Positions 11,421 through 22,233 of a stretch of DNA of 64,000 nt are shown piece after piece; position 1 is the first letter of the stretch, and the number at the start of each line of letters is the position of its first letter. The notes under the pieces were generated by a model, which made no database searches, was not told where the DNA came from, and saw only the letters and a program-made list of their open reading frames with translations. The translations under genes and the position numbers were made by a program. The stretch is from Doryteuthis pealeii (lineage: Eukaryota > Mollusca > Cephalopoda > Myopsida > Loliginidae), in NCBI GenBank assembly GCA_023376005.1, contig CM042157.1, forward strand, positions 91,711,445-91,775,444, in the 5' to 3' direction.

Positions 11421-11480
11421 CACACACACACACACTATATATATATATATATATATAGTGTGTGTGTGTGTGTGTGTGGA
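11421..11480. repeat. CA-TA-GT compound microsatellite
   Basis: (CA)n, (TA)n and (GT)n lie in symmetric order, so the block is an inverted repeat able to form a hairpin. Confidence 0.9.
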
Positions 11481-11559
11481 AAAATATAGAAATGATATGT
11501 AAAAATTAGAAAAGACAAAGTATTCCAAAAAGATAGATTTATTGTAGATGGTAAAGTCA

Positions 11560-11800
11560 ACGTTAAATCCAAATATTCCTAATTATCTATTAAAGTCTAC
11601 TTTCGTTACATAATTCATAGGCAGCTTATGAATTATGTACATACCTGTTGTAAGAATATTTAAATCAGTCCATTAGATCCAGAATAACGAGGTCCAGTGA
11701 AAAGTTACCTCGACAGTTATTGACGGGTAATAACCTTTTTGCTTGACCCCTTGGAAAGCATGTGATTAGATGCGTGAGAATTAGTTTAGTTCAGATGTGA
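11560..11800 (+). repeat. Dispersed repeat family H
   Basis: Contains a segment with 'cataggcagcttatgaatt' and later 'gtgaaaagttacctcgac'. The same ordered blocks occur at 45300-45480, and at 35165-35940 where Helitron-like copy 4 splits them. Unknown class. Confidence 0.5.
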
Positions 11801-12597
11801 CAAAAAATCCAGGGTAAACGGACCTATAGGTCGCTCGCTCGCTCTGAGGGTCGCTTCTTCCACATGGCAGTTGAAGATGGGCTGGGTTGTTGGAATAAAG
11901 CTTTATAAAAAAAACAAGCAAGTTTTGTCTCTTGAGTTAATTTAAACAAGAAATGACCAGTCCAACAAGAAGAAAAAGCAACCCAAATGATCACCCGAGA
12001 AATAAGTCCGAAGAAAATGGCGGCCAAGTTAGAAGCATTGAGTAATAAGTAAGAACCAACATCTCAACTTATCTATCTATCTGTCTGTCTGTCTGTCTCT
12101 CCGCATTATATACAGTATCATCCATACATAAGTGACCATGTGCCAGACAAATTAAAATTAGATGTGGCACACAATGAGAATCAAACTCCTTAAAAATGGT
12201 CTGCTAATCTAGCTTATCTGGTGGAGATTGAACTCGCAACCTCCTGATTGTGAGTGGCTCGTAGGCAGACTACTGTCACCTCTGTTGAATATGCAAATTC
12301 TGCACAGGTCGGGCAGCGTGTGATTAGCCCGGATGTAAGATCAGGTGGGAGGGCATTTACTTACTATTTAAGTCTTACCTCTACACAGAACGATGAGGTC
12401 GTGTTTGTGATCTTCTTAAAGTGAAGTGAGACGTACGTTTGAGTGAGTGAACTTTTTAATGGATTGAGCAAGGACTACTGTGAGTGTTGCGAGAGGGGAC
12501 TTTTGCAGTTGAAGAAATTGATTATAGCGATTGCGTTTGGTCGTCACTTGAAACAAACAATTAGAGCTTTCTAATGTATAACAATTGTATTCCAAGC
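11801..12597. other. tRNA-like SINE fragments and unassigned DNA
   Basis: At 12130-12300 on the minus strand are tRNA-like pieces with a B-box-like 'gcgagttcaatctccacc'. The rest of the stretch has no match in the window and no convincing gene. Confidence 0.35.
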
Positions 12598-12700
12598 TGT
12601 GGCTTTAGAATACACTGACTGCACCTTTGCAGAGAGGTAATAATTCCCCAATGGGGCTACTTGTTGGCTGTGGGTGGCAATGTCTTATAAGGGGTATATA
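12598..12700 (+). repeat. Dispersed repeat family E, 5' fragment
   Basis: Matches the 5' part of family E ('ggctttagaatacactgac', 'gttggctgtgggtgg'). It is truncated where a different sequence begins. Confidence 0.6.
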
Positions 12701-13170
12701 ACACTTTTAGGGATAATATTATTTGGCCTCATTAGTTGTCTGGGGTGGGTGTCCCTGGGTGTGAGTGGGTGTCCCTGGGGGTGAGTGGGTATTCCTTAGA
12801 ATCTTTTTGAAATGCTTAAAACCCACTCGGTAATGACAACATACCAAAGAATGTTACTTTCTCTCCCTTCTACTTTGGTGATATTTTTCAAGGTACCAGC
12901 CAAAGGTGACTGGGTAGGTGTTTGCTGTCTGGAACTGTGCTGAGGCATGTGGAAGTGTTAAAAAATGGGGAGTATCTCAGCAGCAGGTACCTTCCTGACT
13001 GATTCCACAGACGCCCACCCCTTATCTCAGGGTGTTTGTGTGTTTCTTTTGATTTTTTTTATAAAAGGAATTTTTGTTGTTTTACTTCCTAATGACTATT
13101 ATAGGATTAATAATTCTTTTTTTTTTTTTTTTTTTTTCTTTTATGAATTCAGTATTTTGCTCTTCTTGTA

Positions 13171-13219
<49 letters not shown>

Positions 13220-13345
13220 TTTGTTGGTGTACCAAGTTTCTTGATACAAGGTGATTCTAAGCTGGTCCTATTCTCTACCAGTAGTTTGTTGTAGAGTTCA
13301 GGTACCTTATGAGAGCTCAATGTTAAATTATTATAAACAGAGCAA
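12701..13345. other. No gene seen; T-run and (GT)n(TA)n
   Basis: Contains a poly-T stretch near 13118-13140 and a GT/TA compound run at about 13170-13217. The 109-codon frame across it is a repeat artefact. Confidence 0.5.
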
Positions 13346-13349
13346 ATTT

Positions 13350-13569
13350 ATTTGTGAATAAAAAGGCCTTAAATACCATGGGTATCGTGATTATGGCCCA
13401 TTTCAACTTGTTGGTATCTGGGGCCCACCGAGCTTCTTCAGACCACGTTCACTGTCTTAATAAAATAGAAAAGTGGTCTGAAGAAGCTTGGTGGGCCCCA
13501 GATACCTACGAGTGGAAATGGTCCATAATCATGATACCCATGGTATTTAAGGCCTTTTTATTCACAAAT
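13350..13569. repeat. Long inverted repeat, 97-bp arms
   Basis: Left arm 13350-13446 and right arm 13472-13569 are near-perfect reverse complements separated by 25 bp. Both contain CTGAAGAAGC followed by a possible stem, but GAAA is replaced by C-rich sequence, so no hammerhead core remains. It resembles a foldback or miniature element. No target duplication was identified. Confidence 0.8.
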
Positions 13570-13917
13570 ATTGGTTAACTCAACAGACAATTCTTGTTGG
13601 AGGAGTTTTTGTTCAATCCTTTCTAACTGTTTGGCCATCTTTTTAATATCCGGGTGGAATTGGTGTATGAATCCCCCAAAGGTTTTACCACAAGCACTTT
13701 CTGCACAACATAGTGCCATCATCAGATGTGGAACTGGTGAGATGTTTCCATTATTTCTTTTTAAACAAACAGTAGCAGTAGGAATTAGTAGGAGGAGGTG
13801 CTCACAAGTTTATAAGAATATTTGTTTAAAAGAAACAACCAAAATTGAGAACTCAAATGTACATATAAAGATTTGCGTATATATTTTTTTTACATATATG
13901 GAGTATTTCTAAATAAA

Positions 13918-14110
13918 TGAATAGATACTTTGGTTTGGATATCAATCTATTTCAACATTTTTTTTGTCTCGGAAGTTCAATCTTTGAAAACGGGAAAAAT
14001 CACACCAGCAACATCGGGTGTGAGGTCTTCAAAACAACAAAGATCAGATGACGAGACAAAGAAAATGTCAAAATAAATTTATATCCAAACCAAGGTATCT
14101 ATTCATTTAT
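13918..14110. repeat. Inverted repeat, about 55-bp arms
   Basis: Arms at about 13918-13972 and 14052-14110, both containing a version of 'atactttggtttggatat'. The roughly 80-bp spacer holds its own hairpin (CACACC...GGTGTG). A fragment of the arm recurs near 6.15 kb. Confidence 0.65.
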
Positions 14111-14224
14111 ATCTATCTATATCTATATCTATATATATATATAAAGTAAGATGACGAAATTAATCATACAAAACATCCATCATCTTTTATCCCGATAAAT
14201 ACTTGTTTCTTCTTAAATAATTTC

Positions 14225-14277
14225 ATAGCCCTGAAGAAGGTTTCCATTGTAAACCGAAATGTTCAAACATCGACTAT
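14225..14277 (+). ncRNA. Hammerhead-ribozyme-like motif
   Basis: CUGAAGA is at 14231-14237, then one extra A. Stem II is GGUUU/AAACC (14239-14243 with 14251-14255), followed by GAAA at 14256-14259. Stem III is UGU/ACA with a small loop, and the triplet AUC ends at 14271. Stem I pairs 14272-14277 with 14225-14230: five of six pairs form, with one A.C mismatch. All strands of a type-I hammerhead are present in order. The single departure in the core is the extra A before stem II. Confidence 0.6.
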
Positions 14278-14326
14278 AAATTTCCATCCATTATAACATC
14301 ACGTGTTTGTTTCTACATTTTCTCTC

Positions 14327-14329
<3 letters not shown>

Positions 14330-14357
<28 letters not shown>

Positions 14358-14365
14358 ACACATAT

Positions 14366-14402
<37 letters not shown>
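14330..14402. repeat. CA/TA compound microsatellite
   Basis: (CA)n followed by interrupted (TA)n, downstream of the hammerhead-like motif. Confidence 0.95.
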
Positions 14403-14509
14403 ATGTGCATTTTTTTTTTAAGGCCTATATCAAATTCAGTATTGTACAGTTCTTCTAAATTTTTCATAATGTGTTTAAATTTTTAAGTAACCTACTTTAT
14501 ATACTTGTG

Positions 14510-14770
14510 ATGTAATGGCCCATCACTACAGTAAGTGAATATGTCAACCTGGGTTCAAATCCTGGACATGTCTGTTAGCATTTAATGCCAAAGCAATCTC
14601 TGTAGAAGGACAGTAGTGGTACTATTTAACCCATAGCTGGAAGGATGAGGGGAGTTCATACCTTTTCCAAGAGTATTAGTCCTAAAATAAACATAATAGC
14701 ACCACTGGAGTTTAAACTCACTTACAATAATCTTGCAGTTCATTTTGTTAACCATTATGCCACAAGGGCT
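14510..14770. repeat. tRNA-like SINEs in head-to-head order
   Basis: A plus-strand tRNA-like head with 'gtgatgtaatggcccatc' and the B-box-like 'gggttcaaatcctgg' lies at about 14508-14570. A minus-strand relative ends at about 14770, its A-box-like start 'ggcataatggttaacaa' read on the minus strand. They share the body with families B and C. No intact tRNA cloverleaf is present. Confidence 0.5.
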
Positions 14771-15044
14771 CCCACATTTTTTTTTTTATTTTTAAACTGA
14801 AAATTCCAGCATATGAATTTCATTAAATAATAGAAATGATTGAAAATTGTAGCAAAGAATCTATTTTTGTAATCAGATTCAAACCAATTGATTGATAAAG
14901 ATCTATTCATAAGTAAAGATTTTATTTTTGATATAGTTTCAACAATTATTCAAAATCATCTCTGAATAATGGAGATTCAGCCTCTATTCGTCTGTAACTG
15001 ATACTACGTCACATTATACAAAATTGTTTTAAGAGCCCACTTAC
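14771..15044. other. No feature recognised
   Basis: AT-rich sequence without matches in the window. Confidence 0.5.
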
Positions 15045-15150
15045 CCTACTATTTTTCCATAGCTGGAAGGAGAATAGTTGGATGCATACCTTTCCCAAGG
15101 GTATTAACCATGTCCAGGTTTTGAACTTGATTCACCATGTCCATTTCATC
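15045..15150 (-). repeat. SINE family B fragment
   Basis: Minus-strand middle part of family B, with 'ccatagctggaaggagaat' and 'acctttcccaagggtatta'. Confidence 0.65.
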
Positions 15151-15231
15151 TTGCCTCTATTCAAATGGATCAAAAAATCTGTGTTTTTTCTTTTTACCCA
15201 CTGCATATGTAAGTAAATGAATGTTTGTGTG

Positions 15232-15232
15232 C

Positions 15233-15283
<51 letters not shown>

Positions 15284-15338
15284 AATGTATGTATATGAAT
15301 CTCTATCTCTCTCTCATATGTGTTTGTGTGTGTGTGTG

Positions 15339-15396
<58 letters not shown>

Positions 15397-15551
15397 GATG
15401 AATGTTTGTTCGTACATATATATTATATATATAGCTGTACCAGAGACTGCCATTCAAGGATCGGTCTGTTCAGCCACTCACATAGCTGTATGTAAAAAAA
15501 AAAAAAAAATGGACACTACGCCATTGTCTAATATCGACGGAAGGTTGCCAA

Positions 15552-15589
<38 letters not shown>

Positions 15590-15717
15590 ATATATAATAA
15601 TGATGATAATAATAAGGAATAATGTATGTATGTTGAATTATGTATAATATATATAAATGAGTCTGTGCATATATATGACTATATGTATGAATATGTGTGT
15701 AAGTTAGGGTCTATCTT

Positions 15718-15768
<51 letters not shown>

Positions 15769-15822
15769 GTTTTGGTCCATACATAATATGTAATATGAAT
15801 AACTGTGCATGAATAACTTTGT

Positions 15823-15870
<48 letters not shown>
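15232..15870. repeat. Cluster of (TA)n and (GT)n microsatellites
   Basis: Long TA runs lie at about 15235-15278, 15345-15391, 15553-15585, 15720-15765 and 15827-15869, with GT-rich steps between them. The many IY-repeat frames on both strands are artefacts. Confidence 0.95.
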
Positions 15871-15872
<2 letters not shown>

Positions 15873-15894
15873 AGAGGAAAGGAGAATGTGACAC

Positions 15895-16410
15895 AGTGTA
15901 AACAAAAAAAAGATTTTTCTTAAGATTATTGGATCACCCAACCAACCAGTTTCTTTTTGGGTGTGTCTAAAACTTTGGAATCTTTATTCTTTCTACTTAG
16001 GGTCAATATACTGTGGGTGATAAATAGGCATTCAACTCAAAAAACAAGTTTATTTTCCCAATATCTCTTATATTTCAAGCTTGAATTTATTTGAATACAG
16101 AAAACCGGATTTATCCTTTGCACTTAAGTGTATAAAATTTCAAAATAAGTTGTTTGTTATAAAATTGCTCCCCAAATTATCTCCCTTGGGTACAATATGA
16201 TAAATTATTTTTGATTAGGGTTGATATGTGTTCTCAAGGATATAAGTAATTTCCTTTGAGAAAAAATAAATTCTCCTTTCATCTATAGCTTGTTGAATAA
16301 GTTAAGGATAAGGGTGAATTTATTTAATGGTAGTATCTATAAAAAAATGTTCCTGGAAATTTCCATAGGGTCATGATTCTTGGAGAGACACACACAAACT
16401 TAGGCATAAT
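15895..16410. other. No feature recognised
   Basis: About 500 bp without repeat matches or a convincing gene. Confidence 0.5.
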
Positions 16411-16411
16411 A

Positions 16412-16565
16412 CGAGGGTTGTCAAAAAAGTAATGCCACTTTGTTTAGGACAGGTATAATTACCAACACCCGAACATATATCATACATCAAAATGAAGCTG
16501 GTCATCTGTGGATTACATCCCTACTTCTCCAGATAGTCACCATTACTCTCAAAAGCAATTTTTAA
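16412..16565 (-). mobile_element. Mariner-type transposon end, truncated
   Basis: Begins after a TA with 'cgagggttgtcaaaaaagta', a mariner-like terminal repeat, then 'tttaggacaggtataatt', shared with the right end of the element at 40759-41270. Read on the minus strand, the inner part gives a short C-terminal mariner-like peptide (NGDYLE) followed by a stop. Only the 3' end survives. Confidence 0.7.
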
Positions 16566-16639
16566 CATTTTTATTTTGTTCATTGTATATTTGAAAGAAT
16601 TTAGTTTTCATGAAATTAATAATGGTCAGTTAAACTGCA

Positions 16640-17125
16640 TCTAATGGTGGAATTCCAATTCTGGAACTCTGGGGAGTGTGGAGTACCCTTTCATTGCCAT
16701 TTCTCCCAGGTCTACTCTGATCCGGAGTGGTAGTACCTGTTATGGTCCCATTTATGGATGGAATAGATAAAAAAATGAATAATAATTAACACAGCTTAAC
16801 ACCTGTACCCCAGCTATGGTTAGCATAATGAAAACAGGATACCCCTGTGGACTGAATAAAGGGTTGGGTTCAAAGTTCTGTGATGGCTCCCAATTATGAC
16901 AAGAAGGTTCCCGTGTTCAACAAGAAATACTTGAAGAGAGCCGGAGGGCACATAGACCGAAATGTTGTACAGATAACAATAAAGATGAGGACAATAGTCT
17001 GAATAATCCAAAATTGAGTTTAGATAAGAAAATAATTGAATACACATCAAGTATAAATAAAACAAAATGTCTTTGACATAAAATAACCCAACAAGGGTTG
17101 ACATGCTGTAAAATCCAACCAACCA
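16640..17125 (+). repeat. Family E copy with an internal insertion
   Basis: The family E 3' region (16640-16770 and 17010-17125, ending 'gacatgctgtaaaatccaac') is split. The inserted part holds 'gccggagggcacatagacc' followed by GAAATGTTG, a decayed relative of the hammerhead-like repeat that lies in tandem at 26510-26712. Confidence 0.55.
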
Positions 17126-17336
17126 ACCAATTCTAATGTGTTAATTTTTGCTATGAATCATAGATGTGTAGGTAATAATAAGTGCTACTCTTAGGTCAGC
17201 CCTTGACACCAATTATACCACATTTTGACCAAATAAACATAATAGCAGCTCAAATTTACACTTTAATTGTTCTTACTAATCATCATTTCAAATTTGTCAA
17301 GAACAGCTGTTGGCCTATCAGTGTTCTCCAATATGT

Positions 17337-17826
17337 CTACCTCTCAGTTTTTTCCCATCTATATCTCTCAGTCTATTTCTTATCTATATCTCTCAGTCTA
17401 TTTCTTATCTATATTTCTTATCTATATCTCTCAGTCTATTTCTTATCTATCTCTCAGTCTATTTCTTATCTATATCTCTCGGTCTATTTCTTATCTATAT
17501 CTCTCAGTCTATTTTCTTATCTATATCTCTCGGTCTATTTCTTATCTATATCTCTCGGTCTATTTCTTATCTATATCTCTCGGTCTATTTCTTATCTATA
17601 TCTCTCGGTCTATTTCTTATCTATATCTATCGGTCTATTTCTTATCTATATCTCTCGTCTATTTCTTATCTATATCTCTCGGTCTATTTCTTATCTATAT
17701 CTCTCGGTCTTTTCTTATCTATATCTCTCAGTCTGTTTCTTATCTATATCTCTCAGTCTGTTTCTTATCTATATCTCTGTCTGTTTCTTATCTATATCTC
17801 TGTCTGTTTCTTATCTATATATCTAT
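17337..17826 (+). repeat. 25-bp minisatellite
   Basis: About 20 units of roughly 25 bp with core 'ctatatctctcggtctattt'. Because 25 is not a multiple of three, all three frames carry the same 25-residue peptide cycle, giving spurious frames up to 298 codons. The units grade at both ends into TCTA-rich sequence (to about 18110). Confidence 0.9.
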
Positions 17827-18171
17827 TTAAGTAACATTATATTCATATCTATCTTACTTCAAATTTCTATCTATTTATCTATTTCAGTATGTTCCTATCT
17901 GTCATTTCATAATCATATCTATCAATCAGTCTCTTCCTATCTCTCTATCTCAGTCTATTTATTATGTAATTATCTTTCTAACAATCTTTCTATCTATGTA
18001 ACATCATATTCATATCTATATAATAATAAACCCATTACAATACATAATTCATTACATTCTATTTTATTATATTTTTAATGCAATACATTGCTATTTTTCT
18101 TATTTAAAAAAAAAAGATGGATGTGTGTGTGTATATGTATATATATATATATATATTATATATATATATAA

Positions 18172-18825
18172 TCTTATTATAATGGAGATTGTGTGTTTTT
18201 CTGTCTGTAACCGAAACTATATTCCTACTCAAGTCACAATTCTCTTAGTTATTGACATCACATTCTCCATGATTTTATTTTTATTTAACCTCAATTATTA
18301 ATAAAATTGTCTTACATTATTAATACTGTTAACTATGTCTACATACTGACAACATGCAATTATATTTATATATACAACAAAATAGCGGTTTACAGTGTAA
18401 ACGGGAAGGCTAATTTGCATATTAATATTAAAAAATCGAATTTAATAAATATGTGCTTAGTATTATTGATTTCTAACTGTTTGGTTTTATTTTAATTAAT
18501 ATAAGTAAAAATCTCTTCAATGAATCTTAAATGAAATTCATTAACAAGATAAAATAACTGTCATTTTATTCTTTACTTCCTCTTTTAACTAAATACTTAA
18601 ATTAGAAAAAATAACAATGAAAGAAGAGAGTGATGGAAGAGTAAGTTTCAGTTGTTCCATCTTTTATTATACTCCCTCTGTTTCAAATCTTTTATTATAC
18701 TCCCTCTGTTTCAAATCTTTTTATCTGTATTCTTATTTAGTTTCATTAGCCTTTCTAATTTAATACAATATTTTATTACATTAAAACTTAAATACTTGAA
18801 CCCGGATGGTGCATATATTTGCTAG
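18172..18825 (+). mobile_element. Helitron-like non-autonomous element, copy 3
   Basis: A|TCTTATTATAATGG at the 5' end and ...TTTGCTAG|T at the 3' end, 654 bp. The 3' hairpin is imperfect (AACCC...GGTGC). It lies next to (TA)n on the 5' side. A 62-codon frame at 18307-18495 contains NGKANLHIN and ends LISNCLVLF, conserved with copies 2 and 7. Confidence 0.85.
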
Positions 18826-18875
18826 TATATATAATGTGTGTGTTAAGAGTAAGGAAAATAATCCGATGGTATATG

Positions 18876-19133
18876 TATAGATAAAAGTGTATGAAAACAC
18901 ACAATGTTGTTAAAATGAATATATTTTTATATAATTTTCATTGCTAATATTGACCTGCTTCTCTCTCGATGTGTCCGGATTAAAAACATTTACATCTAAA
19001 AATGAACCTAATTATCATTATGCTCTGATGAGGATTTTTTATAAATTGAAATATTGTTCAATATTAGCAATGTAAATGGATATGAAAATATATTCATTTT
19101 AACAACATTGTGTGTTTTCATACCCTTTTATCT

Positions 19134-19136
<3 letters not shown>
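18876..19136. repeat. Inverted repeat carrying a hammerhead-like core
   Basis: Arms 18876-18953 and 19059-19136 pair over most of their length, including 'caatgttgttaaaatgaat' and its complement. The spacer holds the 5' half of a hammerhead-like motif whose 3' half is the start of the right arm. (TA)n follows. Confidence 0.75.
19021..19069 (+). ncRNA. Hammerhead-ribozyme-like motif with full core
   Basis: CUGAUGA is exact at 19025-19031 and GAAA lies at 19048-19051. Stem III is a perfect AUAUU/AAUAU (19051-19055 with 19060-19064). The cleavage-site base is U19065. Stem I is a perfect UGCU/AGCA (19021-19024 with 19066-19069). Stem II is weak: two G.U, one A.A, two U-A. Restoring C for U at two positions would make it regular, which fits decay at a CpG. 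This is the closest match to the consensus core in the window. Confidence 0.6.
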
Positions 19137-19144
<8 letters not shown>

Positions 19145-19189
<45 letters not shown>

Positions 19190-19190
19190 T
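19145..19190. repeat. (TA)n microsatellite
   Basis: TA run beside the inverted repeat. The following 19191-19665 has no recognised gene apart from a short TA run near 19466. Confidence 0.95.
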
Positions 19191-19669
19191 AATTGCCGCT
19201 TCTTGACAGAATAAGGCCATTTCTACAAGTAGTCCAGATGTGAGCAGTTGTGAGCACGCAGATGGCCCACGGATCCAGCTTGTTTTTTATGTACCCTATC
19301 ACACATAAGACATCCTCGACATACAGGTGCTGCCACACAGGTCAGACTTCAATGTAGGAAATGTTTCCATGGTGTCCGTCATGTGTCGCTTCAGAATGGA
19401 GGGCTCGAGTCACCTTACCTCAAACTTCTTACAGCTATCATTGGCCTGTCTTTCCATGAGGAAATATATATATATATATATATGGGAGAAATGTGAGGAG
19501 GTTAATCCGACAGTATGTGGAGAAAGGTAGACAAACACAGGATGTTATGGAAACTGGATGTTTATTGTAGGTGGTGATGTCGACGATCCTTCTTAGCACC
19601 TGGTTACACCACACTATATAGATGAGTTTGACATACTGTTAAATTCAATCAGCTTAGCTTAGTTTGCCA

Positions 19670-19945
19670 CAAGGATAGAAATGTGGAGCACCCAGTGAGA
19701 ATCTAACTCGCTAAACATTGTCTGCTAACCACACTCTATAACCATTCTATCATTTAGGATCCTTGGATGTAAGGAGTTAATCAACTATGATAAATACAGA
19801 ATAGAAAAGAGTCATAACTGTGACTTTTATTTATTTATTTTTTCTTTTAGAACTATAGAGCACCCAGTGAGAATCTAATTCACTAACTATGGTCTGCTTA
19901 CTGAGCACAATAACCATTATCCCATTTGGGGTTCATGCATGTAAG
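19670..19945 (-). repeat. Two SINE family C copies
   Basis: Two similar minus-strand segments (about 19670-19800 and 19850-19985) share 'gcacccagtgagaatctaa' and 'gtaaggagttaatcaacta'. They look like a local tandem duplication of a tRNA-like element. Confidence 0.55.
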
Positions 19946-19989
19946 GAGTTAATCAACTATGATCAATTCAGAATAGAAAGAACACCATT

Positions 19990-20698
19990 CAAACTGTCCC
20001 CTTTTTTTTACCCCCTTCACCATCCTCGGTGCTATTTATACATTTGAACTAAAAATTGTTCGGATTCAGATCAAATAATCACAGAAAAAGCTTTTATTGT
20101 TTTGTAAAAATCTCTTCTTTCATCTGCATAACTTGCCTTGCTTAATGATTTTGCTTTATGAATATTCAAAATAGCTTTCTGATCTGTTCCATAACATTAT
20201 TAATTTCTATTTATTTATTTTTTTAAAAAACTGACCAAGTTGACTGAGCACTTGCCCATCTTCATTAATTGGCTCACCTCATTCAGAAGGCCATGTTTTT
20301 TTTTTTTAGATAGGGTGAGGGAGCTCCCCTTGGGTAAAAGATTACATAGAGAAAAGGGAGAGAGGAAAAACTTTCCAGACCCCAATTCATTTCCTCCTCC
20401 TGATTTCAGACTCTATCAATCCACATTGTTCTTGATCAAAAGTGACATCAACAGCTATAGTTTTGTGCTTCCCTCTCCTTCTTCTTTATTAATCGTCTGG
20501 TCAGTATTTGTTTTATTTCATATTATAGAAATCCTTTATCATAAAATTTTGACAGCAATATTGATCTATTTGAAAATACATATTTCACCCAATCAGTACC
20601 ATTGTCCTATTTTATATGACTATTCTTATATTTTAGAGCCTGAACATGAATGTAATTTAACTTTTTACATATAAGAAATATTTGTACCAATGTCCTAT

Positions 20699-20700
<2 letters not shown>
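19990..20700. other. No gene supported
   Basis: A 144-codon plus-strand frame (20240-20674) crosses this stretch. Its translation has no recognised domain and its codons are AT-driven, so I do not annotate it as a gene. Confidence 0.45.
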
Positions 20701-20708
<8 letters not shown>

Positions 20709-20764
<56 letters not shown>

Positions 20765-20766
20765 AT
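20709..20766. repeat. (GT)n(TA)n microsatellite
   Basis: GT then TA run, directly abutting the 3' end of the minus-strand family B SINE. Confidence 0.95.
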
Positions 20767-21048
20767 GTTACTAACCCCTCCGCACAATCAGGATGTGACA
20801 CAAGGTCAATTTTTTAAGCGGAATTTAGCAGGTTTGAATTCTGAGTTTTCCTTCTCCTGGTTACCTAGTCAAGGTTAAAGAGCCCAGTCCGCCCTACTAT
20901 TTACCCATAGCTGTAGGGAGAGTAGTTGGATTCATACCTTTCCCAAGAGTATTAGTGCTATGTGAAATGCAAACAGCCATGTCCAGGATTTGAACTCTGG
21001 TTGATGAGTCCATTTCCTATGACTCTAACCATTACACCACACACCTCC
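20767..21048 (-). repeat. SINE family B, near full-length
   Basis: Minus-strand copy from the 3' end 'ggggttagtaac' back to the tRNA-like head 'aggaggtgtgtggtgtaatg' with B box 'gagttcaaatcc'. The 3' tail merges with (TA)n. Confidence 0.8.
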
Positions 21049-21089
21049 TGTCCTATTGTATATAGATTACTTTTGAAAGCCCCCTCTCT

Positions 21090-21325
21090 CCAGCTAATTC
21101 CATACTTGCTAGAGTTCCGGTAGTGACTCCATACTTTCCAGAGTTCCGGTTAGTGACTCCATACTTTCCAGAGCTCCGGGTAGTGACTCCATACTTTCCA
21201 GAGCTCCGGTAGTGACTCCACACTTTCCAGAGCTCCGGTAGTGACTCCACACTTTCCAGAGCTCCGGTAGTGACTCCACACTTTCCAGAGTTCCGGTAGT
21301 GACTCCACACTTTCCAGAGCTCCAG
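21090..21325 (-). repeat. 29-bp minisatellite
   Basis: About eight units of 'actccatactttccagag' plus 'ctccggtagtg', 29-30 bp each. Minus-strand frames show repeated SGKCGV and TGALES peptides, as expected from a tandem array. No related sequence was seen elsewhere. Confidence 0.9.
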
Positions 21326-21650
21326 AACTGGAGCCTTGCTATTGGATGCTTTGTACCAGGATAGCCCATAGTATCTATTTCCATCTATACATATATACAG
21401 CGCAGTTGTGTGTATGTATATATGTTCGGGGGAAACTATGAAAATAAAACAATTAATGACAAAGTTAATATATTTACACATTCACTATCACTAGAGCTTG
21501 CTTTTTGAGCAAAGAAAATGTGTATGTATGTATATATATATATGAATGATGGTTGTGGGTTGTCACTTCATTGACTGTTGAGTTCTGATTGACTGTAGGA
21601 AGTTAAAAATGAAAACATGTCTCTGTTGATGGGGGACAGGTCACAGAAGG

Positions 21651-21706
<56 letters not shown>

Positions 21707-21905
21707 GATTATAAACATGCAAAGACTTTTTTCATATTACAGTAGTTTGAAAATATAAATAAGTGTTTGAATGTTTTCTCTTTGTCATTGGATGTTGAAG
21801 AAATATTTTTCTAGGCTAAAAATTAGGGGCCGTTCTTTCCAAGCAATATATGATAAAAATAGTTTTTTTGTGGCTCAAAATTAAGGGGGCATTCATTACT
21901 CGAGT

Positions 21906-21950
<45 letters not shown>

Positions 21951-22233
21951 ATATATATATTGGAAAATAGCAAGCATTGCACATAGCTTGGAAAAATGTA
22001 AGCAAAAAACCAAAAGAAAGAGAATTTGCATTTATGCATAAATAAAAGATTTAATAAAAAAAAATGTTATGCATAAAAAATGTGTGCATTATAAATGTAT
22101 TTTATCATTTACTACTTAGATATCCGCATTCTACGCATCTTGCATTACATACTGTGAACGCATGCTATTGCCTCACATTTTCTCTCTCACTTTGCTGCTA
22201 GCCTACATTGTTGGTTACTATGATTATAAATCT
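21326..22233. other. Unassigned DNA with (TA)n and (GT)n
   Basis: A long TA run lies at 21652-21703 and a GT/TA compound run at about 21905-21960. Otherwise nothing recognised. Confidence 0.5.

Noticed and set aside
13472..13520. Intact hammerhead motif at CTGAAGAAGC
   Set aside because: GAAA is absent after the stem; C-rich sequence takes its place.
17182..18078. 298-codon open frame
   Set aside because: It is produced by the 25-bp TCTATATCT-type array; all three frames carry the same repeating peptide.
20240..20674. 144-codon open frame as a gene
   Set aside because: No recognised domain, no exon context, and composition that fits chance in AT-rich DNA.
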